Below are positions 20,101 to 27,375 of a stretch of DNA of 64,000 bases, piece after piece. The notes under the pieces were generated by a model, which had not been told where the DNA came from, did not search any database, and was given only the letters and a program-made list of their open reading frames with translations. The stretch is from the NCBI GenBank assembly GCA_030849065.1, contig JASAON010001613.1:34340-98339 (forward strand). The letters are read 5' to 3'. The translations under genes were made by a program, and so were the position numbers. This stretch comes from Jaenimonas drosophilae. Its lineage: Eukaryota > Euglenozoa > Kinetoplastea > Trypanosomatida > Trypanosomatidae. Within the stretch, counting starts at the first letter, position 1; each line of letters starts with the position of its first letter.

Positions 20101-20123
20101 TAACGAATGGTGCGCTGCGTCAT
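17103..20123 (-). CDS. Eight-helix membrane protein with four large extracytoplasmic loops, unknown family
   Basis: 1006 residues. Predicted helices lie near 8-28, 132-156, 170-193, 326-349, 379-400, 645-668, 710-730 and 975-996, so pairs of helices bracket four large loops of about 102, 131, 244 and 244 residues. The first helix serves as signal anchor. The loops contain many N-glycosylation-type sites (for example NAT, NYS, NIS, NLT, NTS) and paired cysteines, suggesting they face the outside. Short cytoplasmic linkers hold no kinase, cyclase or transporter domain. Loops three and four have equal length and share a CQY motif, hinting at internal duplication. It could be a surface receptor or sensor; I do not recognise the family. 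Confidence 0.75.
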   Translation of the reverse strand: MTQRTIRYVCLVYSIAVAIVLGIGALFYEDQSNATLLIAYEREMLRRVGYVTSFLEWIPAGVINTDAFLAATAVELPFTVSMVPSASSSIRTLTIGHSFPYIASEYSEVLDSVVSIVEHFASHPVFGCPRQLVATGAVFIFMSILSLLLLVMMANTLAYTKPEWVWSVRGLLALGLVMPIVLGVVEVAVLVHIQGQCTTQVYAENLMRSVGLYSWIFEQESNLYSAAIHLPLLVATLDVMNENFVGTDYAVHLLNYSTGNTVVPPLGRGYDVNATLVSADGGKVVFSIPDLSPRHILQSVAMAQQDVVMIGILDSGDAYSSIGRGAGLTALLLVLIPSVVIAAVAFAAFPWGSIGKLTGEEDWRSPWEWRTSRQWPLTQLFMAAMLVAFTLGMVCSIVERLSVFYNISALFVQFLQATMKIFFELSQFGSALLSNYASLMSGGTWNTNAMANLTSAQLTMVHRFYQSVFTALMRCQYYQESAAAQATDEYDPGTLPTLSINAAIQEFFISNLQQESLTPVISLCYAWDVELIYALLSADTSTLQTGNTTIQALLLTAAAVVDPANGEATINRAIKSTLTQMSPFASTANSFADQTGTFAEVNALYSTPTGLEVVELENAAISALTAVQTGSQKVDAVYVFSEVRVVATSIVVIAMFAIYSIGSFSYTAYFFGRSNGSWDSHNPRRLPSNDYTAPTNHLNVNHGRLWWNVRLASIAMVALAAVCIFNIGWSAAESRKSVNTLTSGNSFFAGEQNWLLADAESVGGISISAAAWLRAFVAMTKDTLRMAVQSTYAWCQYEEVEWNGNKPSSYNTANTSEVDDLRSSLLHTSALVSALINGNTGTVYNDFLQVMSYHRTAIDIASLYACMTATQFNTLMDTLDQYWMGLLFGYPSSAFAAYYSKISAMTGTCADWDEILIFLKRGEVLKQRTKFFWRRAPTASTLEGAASAASSEEQAVLDASVSQQSALSMQKTPLTYVPMVMVWLCVPILCVMYWASRNIFASIYFS

Positions 20124-20138
20124 GGTGTACGTACGTGT

Positions 20139-20164
20139 CTGTGCGTAGGGAGGGGGGGGGGGGC
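20139..20164 (-). promoter_or_regulatory. Predicted spliced-leader acceptor with a C12 run
   Basis: The minus strand has a pure C12 run (complement of 20152-20163) within a pyrimidine tract, followed by AG (complement of 20139-20140) 15 bases before the ATG at 20123. Confidence 0.45.
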
Positions 20165-20771
20165 GATGATGGTAGCCAACACGGATATTGTTCGAACCTC
20201 AACGACGCACCTGGTGGTAGCTTGAAATGCGGCTGCGGGCTTAGCTCACAGGAGAGCTAGTTGCAGCAGATATGAGCCACAACAACGAGGGCTCACACAG
20301 AATACAAGGAAAAGAGAAGAAAGGTATGACAGAATACAGAAGTTGTGGGATGCCGTATTCGGAGAGATTGAGCGTTGATGACGTTCAGCCTGCTACTGGA
20401 TCACAATAAAGACAAGAAGAAGGAGCACAGTTCATGGTAGTAGGTATTGGGTGACCTTGATTCATCCCACAGGTCGCTAGCATGAATACGATGGCCGTAT
20501 GAGGACGTTCGAGATTTTCACTTACACGTTTCATTGTTCATTATTCAGAGAACAAGTTGGCGTCATCTCCATTCGCCAGCTTTAGCTTAGTGGTGATGGC
20601 AACTCCATCATCTCGTTCAACGCCTTCGTTGGTGGTGCGGGTGGAAGAGGGGGGAGAGGGAGGGCAAGCGTCTCACACGGACGACCATGGTCAGCGAATC
20701 GAAAAAAAAAAACACGTACACGATCCCGCTACACCCTTGCCTCAGCAGACACAGCAAGTACATCACCTCAC
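20165..20771. other. Intergenic spacer
   Basis: About 0.6 kb with no coding frame of note. An A-run at about 20702-20711 would be a T-run on the transcribed strand. A GGTTCGAAC string near 20190 (minus strand) lacks the rest of a tRNA gene. Confidence 0.45.
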
Positions 20772-23027
20772 CTAGTAGTCCTGCACCCCAATGCATCGTT
20801 TGGTGGGGTTCGCGGGTCCATGGCCGCCCACCTTCTTCATCTCTCGCCTCTGTTTCCGCTTGGAGACCATCTTCGTCCGTCCAGTTCCATGGGCGATAGT
20901 AACTTCCCCATCCATGGCCTGGGCCGTGACGAGCTCCAGCACACCATCGTCATCATCAATGCGGAGCTCGACCTCTCCTTCGCGGTTAATGAAGGTGGCG
21001 GTGTCAGGCTCCAACTGGTGGTTGGTGCGGCGCTTGCGTGCGCGTTCCGTGCGGCGGTCCACCATCCGCTCTGCGTTTCCTTCCAGGTTGAAGAATTCAT
21101 GGCGCGTGAAGTGCGCCCGATGGCCATGGGGTCTGGCGTAGAAGACCGGCACAAGCACCTCCCCATCGGCGGAGCTCTCATTGGACCAGTCTCCCTCGCT
21201 GAGCGCGCGTTCGTCGGCGGCTTCATCCAACTCAGCCCACGCCTCATCATCCACGCTATCCCACTCATCCTGATCCTCGCCATCCTCTCGTGACGTCACG
21301 GCCGGGGCATCGGCGGTGTGCAAGAACTGCTCAATGGCAACAACCTCTGGAGCAGGGTTGAAGTCCGGCGGGGGCTCTGCATAGACGAAGCGGCCATCCA
21401 CGTAGGCTTTCAGCAGCTCCTTGCCCGCACGTGCGCGGTTAGGGCGATCATGTGAGGCCATGTAGCCGCGACGGCGTGCCATGGCGTTGAGCAGGCGCTC
21501 CGCTAGCGAGTGGCTATCATCGAGGTCGTCCTCCTGGCTGAGGGAGACGTTCAGCTTCATCTCCAAAAGAACACGGGGAAGGCGGCGGCATACCACCGCG
21601 GTGGCCTCGAGGGCGTCGGTGACGGTGTCCACGGGCAGAACGCCATCGCACACCATTTGCTCCCTATTCGTGGCAAAGGAGGGGAAGACGAGGCCAGGGC
21701 AATCACAGAGTGCGATGCGTCGCTCTTCAGGGATGACCAAGGTCTGGAAGTGCTTCGTCTTTCCTGGGGTGGCACTCACCACCACCTTCTTGCAGCCCAT
21801 AATGGCGTTGATGGTGGACGACTTGCCCACGTTGGGGAAGCCAACGAAACCTGCCATGAGCGGGGTGTTGTCATCCACGATCCCGCACGCTGCTCGGCGA
21901 AGTGCCAGCTGATCCAGCAAGTCACTCGGAGTGAGCACCGTCCAGGGTTCCACCACAGCGGCGGAGGCGGCTGCGCGCTCATCTCGGCGCTTTTCCTCCT
22001 CCGTCCGTGGCTTGGGCTCCTTGGGGCCGCGGGGGAGCTTCGCCTGCTCACTCAGCAGGCGTCGCTGCTCGGCTAGCTGGTAGGCGTTGGCCACCTCCAC
22101 TGGCGCCCTCAGCGACTTCTTCTTGTGGCGGCTCTTTTCCTTCTTCTTGCGGGTGATTTTCTCCACCACAGCATCCCCATCCGCCACCTCCTCCTCTTCT
22201 TCCTCTTCGTCGTCGTCCTCTCGACCTGTGTTGGTGGCGGTGGTGGCCGCAGCGCTGGGCTCCTCCAACGGCTTCGCAGAGAAGAAGAAGAAGGTGATGC
22301 CGATGCTTTGGAAGTAGTGCGCCCATGCCCGCCGTTGGTTCTCGGAGAGGAGGTCGGACTTATTCAGGAGTAGAATAGATTCCTTGGCGTTGCCTGCCGC
22401 GTTCTTCGTGGATTTTACGTAGGTTTCAAAGTCTTTGCAGCGGAAGACGAGGGGGTTGCGCGCATCGACGATGGTCATGACGAGATCCGCCCGCTCCACC
22501 ACGCGCCAGAGCTGCCGCCACACTTCCAGATTCTTTTCATAGGGAGTGAGGAGCACCTTGTGCTCCTCCTCAATCTTGGCGAGGCTGCGGCGCCAATCCA
22601 AAAAGGCCGCCCGCTCTGCGTCCTGAACCGCCTCCGCCGAGGCATTGTAGCCCCAAGACGGCCGTCGCGGCACGGTGAGCAGCTCACTTAGCTTCAGCCA
22701 ATCGCGATCGGTGTCGTCCTTGTGAGGGACCACCTTATCATCGCGCACAACATGGGCCTTACCCCCAACCACAACACGCACATCACGCTCGGCGAAGTAG
22801 CCCTCCTCTCGGGCATCTGCAATGGAGAGGAAGGTATCCAGGTCGTTGGTCTCCCAGATGGACTTCAGCCCGCCTCCGTTGTTGCCATCGCGCTGGGCGT
22901 GCTGCTGGCACTCCTCCGCCTGGAGCGCTTCCATTCGCTGCTTCTCCTGGATATTCTGAAAGCGGCCTCGGCCTAATTGGCCGAGCACCTTCTTGGAGCG
23001 CTGCAGAGACTTGCCGAGGGAATCCAT
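20772..23027 (-). CDS. LSG1: Circularly permuted GTPase LSG1 (60S subunit biogenesis)
   Basis: 751 residues. LSG1 acts in the cytoplasm on the pre-60S ribosomal subunit, triggering release of the export adaptor NMD3. The GTPase motifs come in permuted order: G4 NKSD (222-225) and G5 SAKP (250-253), then a charged insertion (about 268-310), G1 GFPNVGKSS (396-404) and G3 DCPG (442-445). The Lsg1-specific opening (SLGKSLQRSKK) and the DLVMTIVDARNPL segment (181-193) before G4 are present. The insertion between G5 and G1 is long and Lys/Glu-rich. The tail after 650 is basic and longer than I would expect. Confidence 0.93.
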   Translation of the reverse strand: MDSLGKSLQRSKKVLGQLGRGRFQNIQEKQRMEALQAEECQQHAQRDGNNGGGLKSIWETNDLDTFLSIADAREEGYFAERDVRVVVGGKAHVVRDDKVVPHKDDTDRDWLKLSELLTVPRRPSWGYNASAEAVQDAERAAFLDWRRSLAKIEEEHKVLLTPYEKNLEVWRQLWRVVERADLVMTIVDARNPLVFRCKDFETYVKSTKNAAGNAKESILLLNKSDLLSENQRRAWAHYFQSIGITFFFFSAKPLEEPSAAATTATNTGREDDDEEEEEEEVADGDAVVEKITRKKKEKSRHKKKSLRAPVEVANAYQLAEQRRLLSEQAKLPRGPKEPKPRTEEEKRRDERAAASAAVVEPWTVLTPSDLLDQLALRRAACGIVDDNTPLMAGFVGFPNVGKSSTINAIMGCKKVVVSATPGKTKHFQTLVIPEERRIALCDCPGLVFPSFATNREQMVCDGVLPVDTVTDALEATAVVCRRLPRVLLEMKLNVSLSQEDDLDDSHSLAERLLNAMARRRGYMASHDRPNRARAGKELLKAYVDGRFVYAEPPPDFNPAPEVVAIEQFLHTADAPAVTSREDGEDQDEWDSVDDEAWAELDEAADERALSEGDWSNESSADGEVLVPVFYARPHGHRAHFTRHEFFNLEGNAERMVDRRTERARKRRTNHQLEPDTATFINREGEVELRIDDDDGVLELVTAQAMDGEVTIAHGTGRTKMVSKRKQRREMKKVGGHGPANPTKRCIGVQDY

Positions 23028-23396
23028 CTACAACAAGCTGTGAGAGTATGGGGGAGGTACGACCAATCGGTTGGTTGGTTGCGATCCGTCTCTTTCCTTG
23101 ACCTGCAGTAGAACAGAGTACTAATAAAGCATCAATAAATGAAGAAGTGGCGAGCATAGCAGTGACAGATGATGTGGGCAGCGGTGGTACCTCTGCATGT
23201 GTGGAGGCGGTCACTGCCCCCGAGGCAGACAATGACAATGTACTCTTCAAGGTGAGCCAACACCTCATTAGTGGCGGCGACGATTCAATCTCGCCATGAA
23301 GATCCTCTCTAGGCAGCTGCCTGACTCCTTCTCATCAGCATTCTGAACCCACATCAGCACGCAGAACGAGAACTACGCAAGCTGGAGGGGCAGGAG
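23028..23396. other. Intergenic spacer
   Basis: Short frames only; no motif or codon bias. Read as 3' UTR of the Fip1/CCCH gene plus leader of LSG1. Confidence 0.45.
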
Positions 23397-24335
23397 TCAG
23401 CGGTCCATCCCATCACCATGCCCATCTCCACGGGGACGCTTCGGGCCTCCATAGTCGCCCCGCTCGCCGTGATGTCGGCCCTGATATGCGCCAGAGGGGA
23501 GAATGCCCATCATGGGTGGCGGCATAGCGCCGGGCGGACCCCGGTAGGGTGCCATCCCCATCGACGAGGGAGCGCCTTGATGTGTGCGTGATGGAGGTCC
23601 GCCATAGTAGCCGCCACCACCTCCACCCTCCATCGGATTGGGCTGCATAGAGTGGTGGGCTTCTCCAGGTGCCGGCCGCAACTCCGACGCTCCATGTGCG
23701 TAGTTGCACAGGTTACCCTTGGAGCAGTGACCTTCAATAAAGCGCTGGCACATGCGGGTCTTGAAGTTGCTGTGGTAGCCACCACCACCACCGCCACCAC
23801 CCACGCGAGCGTCTCCTCCGTGGAAGTAGGGCCTCTGGTGGCCACGACCATCATGGCCATCAAAGCCACCGCCATGAGGAACACCACCACGTTGGTCGAA
23901 GCTGCCGCTCTCCACCCCGCTCGCGGAATGGCCCAACCGCTCCAGCGTCTTCTCAGCCTGGGCGAGGAGAGACGACTCCCCATCACGCTGGATGGAGCAG
24001 TAGAGCCTCCACGTCTTCTCACTGAAGCCGTAGTTAAAGTAGTCGCTCATCTTTGCCCCTGGCTCCGCCCACGGACGTTTGCTCATGTTGGCAATGTCGT
24101 AGCCATAGGTAGCCGAGGTGGTCGTTCGGTCTGTCGCGTGAATCACGCAAGGAGGAATGAGGGACTCCACCGGCACCGCAGCCTCACCGTCCACAGGAGG
24201 GCCCTGCGTTGAGGTCTGTCGTCCACCCTCGAAGGTGTTGTGTGATGAAGAGTTATACGGAGGTGCCTCACCGCTGATCATGACCTCCGCCGACACCTCT
24301 GGGTCATTCACGACAAACATGGGAGAAGCACTCAT
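23397..24335 (-). CDS. Fip1-motif protein with one CCCH zinc finger (putative polyadenylation factor)
   Basis: 312 residues from the ATG at 24335 (a later ATG at 24320 is possible). Residues 87-117 match the Fip1 motif closely: RPWAEPG then MSDYFNYGFSEKTWRLYC. This is the segment of Fip1 that contacts other cleavage and polyadenylation factors. Residues 196-214 form a CCCH finger (C-x7-C-x5-C-x3-H, with KTRMC before and YAHG at the end), as in CPSF30 and tristetraprolin. The rest is Gly/Pro/Met/His-rich and likely disordered. A nuclear role in mRNA 3' processing follows from the Fip1 motif; RNA binding by the finger is inference. Confidence 0.8.
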   Translation of the reverse strand: MSASPMFVVNDPEVSAEVMISGEAPPYNSSSHNTFEGGRQTSTQGPPVDGEAAVPVESLIPPCVIHATDRTTTSATYGYDIANMSKRPWAEPGAKMSDYFNYGFSEKTWRLYCSIQRDGESSLLAQAEKTLERLGHSASGVESGSFDQRGGVPHGGGFDGHDGRGHQRPYFHGGDARVGGGGGGGGYHSNFKTRMCQRFIEGHCSKGNLCNYAHGASELRPAPGEAHHSMQPNPMEGGGGGGYYGGPPSRTHQGAPSSMGMAPYRGPPGAMPPPMMGILPSGAYQGRHHGERGDYGGPKRPRGDGHGDGMDR

Positions 24336-25266
24336 GATCGTACGTATGCGTGTAAAATGAGATGGTGAAGTACTACACAAGGAGTGCCAACTCACTATTC
24401 TAAGCAACGATGATGAAGAAGAGGATATCAATGGAGTAGATGGCATGTTTCATCTCATTATACACTCTCGGTGTACTCAACGCCCTCGTTGTGTGGAACA
24501 TACACCCATCCTCCTCCTCGTCGGAGGTGGTGGTGGTGATGGGGAGATGTTGGCGGTGGTGTCAACGTTGATAATTGCTGGGGAAGCCGGACATCACGTC
24601 CACGTCTCCGTGCACCGAGCACACATGTAGGTACGCCAGGCCACGACTTCTCATCAAGTAGGATGGAAGACGCAGCGACGGACACTATCGAATCCGCTCC
24701 CTCTCAACCCGCTCGAATCATCCCACTACCCACAAGCCATCTGCATGTGTGCAGGTCCACCATCATGCAAGCTGACGTTGCTTGTCAAGCCAGTGGCCAA
24801 AAAGGGAAGGGAGATGATGTGCTGTTGGTGTAGAGCTGGGGAAGGAAGAAGGTTGAGAGCGAACAAGGGTGGCACCACACGAGAAGAAGTTGGGTGACAA
24901 AGTCACCGTTAGGTAACGAATCAAGATAACCAATCCGAAGGCCCGAAAGAAGCATCGATGATGGGGAGGTGGTGTAAGGATGAGAGAGGGGGGGAGTGGA
25001 CCCCACAGATGGAACTCTCTCCCTCACCGTCCTCCCAATGGGGTATGGAGCCCATGAGGGGAACGTGCGCGGGTGGTGCAACAGACAAGAGCAATAACCC
25101 ATCATGCGGGGTACAGTCGTGCCCGTCCACCATCGACAAATGTCGGAGCATATCCTCCGCGCGGTTGGCACAAGGACGCACGCTCCCACAATCCCCCCTC
25201 ATCAATCAAGAGGGGCGGAGAGAGGGGAGGGGAGAGGTGGTCATGGGTGGGTGTGTGAGCGTGGAG
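24336..25266. other. Long intergenic spacer
   Basis: About 0.93 kb. A 134-codon minus-strand frame at 24785-25189 and overlapping frames show no domain or codon bias. I see no RNA gene. Probably the leader of the Fip1/CCCH gene and the 3' UTR of the E2 gene. Confidence 0.45.
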
Positions 25267-26913
25267 CTAGTGCAGGTCCAGCAGCATTTTTTCAGGATGC
25301 TCAACGAAGTCCTTCATGCGAATCGCGAAGCGCACGACGGTTGCACCATCAAGCACACGATGATCTGCCGAGAAGGAGAAGGTGACTATGTTGGCCTTGA
25401 CCACATTTCCCTTGCGATCGAAGCGAGGCAGCTCCTGGAGTCGCCCAATGGCACCAATGGCCACCTGCGGAGGCAGCACTACCGGGCTCGCCACCGTCGC
25501 CCCAATCGTGCCAATGTTGCTGAGGGTGAAGGTACCCCCAGTGAAGTCTTCAGTGCGGAGACGGTTGGCCTTGCCGCGCTCAATGAGCTCCTGCATGTCC
25601 TGGGCCAGCTCGGCGATGCTCTTTCGCTGAACGTCGCGGATGACGGGCACGACCAACCCGTTCGGGCTGTCCATGGCGAAGCCAATGTGGTGTGCTCCCT
25701 TGCGGATGAGGGCGGTGTCGTCGGGCAAGTGGGCATTGATGTCTGGGAACTCACGCAGGGCAAGGGACGCCGCTTTCAGGAAAAAGGGCATGTAGGAGAG
25801 CTTGATGGACCCCCCACTGCGGCTACCCATCACCTCCTTCAGCATCGACCGCACAGCCATGAGCTTAGAGATCTCGAACTCCTCGCTGAAGCTGAAGGTG
25901 GGGATGCTCGCGGCCTGCGTCATGGACTTCACCATACCGCGACGAACGCCAACAATGGGGACCACCTCATCAGCCTCCGACTGAGTGGCCACCGCACGGG
26001 CAGGGGCCTTGGCGGCGGGGGTCGCGGCGGCAGCCGGACGACCTCCCTCGAGGAAGGCCAACACGTCAGTTTTGGTGACTCGGCCGCCTTTACCGGTTGC
26101 GGGTACCTGCGTGAGGTCAATCTGGTGCTGACGGGCCAAGTACCGAGTGGCAGGGGTAGCCAGCACCTTGGCGTTGGATGCAGCCACCATCCCTGCACAC
26201 GCGGGTGCGTTCGTAGAAGTGGGGGTTGCAGGAGTAGCCGCAGGGGCTACCGGGGCAGCCGCCACACCTCCAACAGCTTGGTCTGGCTCGATATCAACCA
26301 GTACCTGCCCCACATGGGCGATGGCGCCTTCTTCGATATAGACCTTCACAATCTTGCCCGAGTAGCGGGCGGTGATCTCCACCGTGGCCTTGTCACTCTG
26401 CACCTCGCAGAGCTTATCAAACTCCTCAATCCGGTCGCCGACGCCCACGTTGACGGCCAACACCTTCACCTCCTTTATTCCTTCGCCAATATCGGCGAGC
26501 TTGTAGGGCACCGAGCCCACAGCCGCAGCACGAGGGGCAGGCGTTTCAGCAGGTGGGGGAGGTGGGGGAGGTGTGGCAGGGCTCTCAACGAGCACGTCAT
26601 CGTCCACCTCAATGTCCACCAAGGTAGAGCCCACGGCGGCGGTTTGGCCCGGAGCGACGTGCACTTTGGTGATGAGGCCGGTGTAGCGGGAGCTGATATC
26701 AACCGTTGCCTTGTCACTCTGCACCTCGCAGATGTGGTCAAACTCGGTGATGCGGTCGCCAGCCTTCACGCGAAGGTTGAGCACCTGGACCTCCTTGATA
26801 CCCTCGCCAATATCCGCCAGCTTGTAGGGAATGAGCTTGGCCAGGAGCGTCGGTGATGGGGCAGCCACGAAGGACCGCCCCTGCGCGATGAGTGAGTGGG
26901 AGACTCGCTTCAT
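25267..26913 (-). CDS. Branched-chain 2-oxoacid dehydrogenase E2 (dihydrolipoamide acyltransferase) with two lipoyl domains
   Basis: 548 residues from the ATG at 26913. The N-terminus (MKRVSHSLIAQGRSF) is a likely mitochondrial presequence. Two lipoyl domains (about 28-105 and 135-210) each carry the attachment lysine in CEVQSDKATV (Lys68, Lys175). They are joined by Pro/Ala linkers. An E3-binding domain (about 250-290) and the catalytic domain (about 317-548) follow, with the active-site His in SADHRVLDGA (about 518). YKLADIGEGIKEV and CEVQSDKATV are typical of the branched-chain (DBT) rather than the pyruvate enzyme. DBT normally has one lipoyl domain, so the tandem is odd. It acts in the mitochondrial matrix in Val/Leu/Ile breakdown. 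Confidence 0.92.
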   Translation of the reverse strand: MKRVSHSLIAQGRSFVAAPSPTLLAKLIPYKLADIGEGIKEVQVLNLRVKAGDRITEFDHICEVQSDKATVDISSRYTGLITKVHVAPGQTAAVGSTLVDIEVDDDVLVESPATPPPPPPPAETPAPRAAAVGSVPYKLADIGEGIKEVKVLAVNVGVGDRIEEFDKLCEVQSDKATVEITARYSGKIVKVYIEEGAIAHVGQVLVDIEPDQAVGGVAAAPVAPAATPATPTSTNAPACAGMVAASNAKVLATPATRYLARQHQIDLTQVPATGKGGRVTKTDVLAFLEGGRPAAAATPAAKAPARAVATQSEADEVVPIVGVRRGMVKSMTQAASIPTFSFSEEFEISKLMAVRSMLKEVMGSRSGGSIKLSYMPFFLKAASLALREFPDINAHLPDDTALIRKGAHHIGFAMDSPNGLVVPVIRDVQRKSIAELAQDMQELIERGKANRLRTEDFTGGTFTLSNIGTIGATVASPVVLPPQVAIGAIGRLQELPRFDRKGNVVKANIVTFSFSADHRVLDGATVVRFAIRMKDFVEHPEKMLLDLH

Positions 26914-27375
26914 CTGCCAACAGCAAATTGACAGTACCGGTAAGAGATGCAATATGGGACGGGGGAGTCGCTGGTGTGGGGATAGCGGCGACGGAGACTT
27001 GTGTGGGATGCGCTGCAAGTGACAATGATAATGATGCTGCACGTGAATGGGCAGTCAACGCTAATATATGCAATCGAAACCCACGACAAAAATGCGCCGC
27101 GTGGTGTGTGAGGAGGAGTTGGGCTAGGCTAAGATGGATGAATGAGGGGGTAATTTGATGCAAGGATGATGACTAACAAGGGAAGAGAAGAAAGGGAAGT
27201 TGGTCGTGTCATGGGGCGACAACGGTGACACCACCAGAGAGAGTGGTCCAAGGAGATGGGTGGTTGGGGTATGTGTGTGTGTGTGCTTCAATCGTCATCT
27301 TGCAAATCTAGCATCTATCACTCACGGATACGTCTGTTGTGCATCTATTCTGTGTCTATGCCCAGGAGAACAAAT
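26914..27375. other. Intergenic spacer
   Basis: Contains a GT run (about 27272-27285) and no credible coding frame. Leader of the E2 gene and 3' UTR of the next gene. Confidence 0.45.

Noticed and set aside
20180..20215. tRNA-like B-box GGTTCGAAC on the minus strand
   Set aside because: The last bases do not fit the B-box consensus and no A-box or cloverleaf stems could be found.
24958..26856. A 632-codon open frame on the plus strand
   Set aside because: It lies antisense to the E2 gene, whose domains and motifs are complete. Its product has no domain, and it runs against the array direction. GC-rich codon use on the other strand explains the lack of stops.
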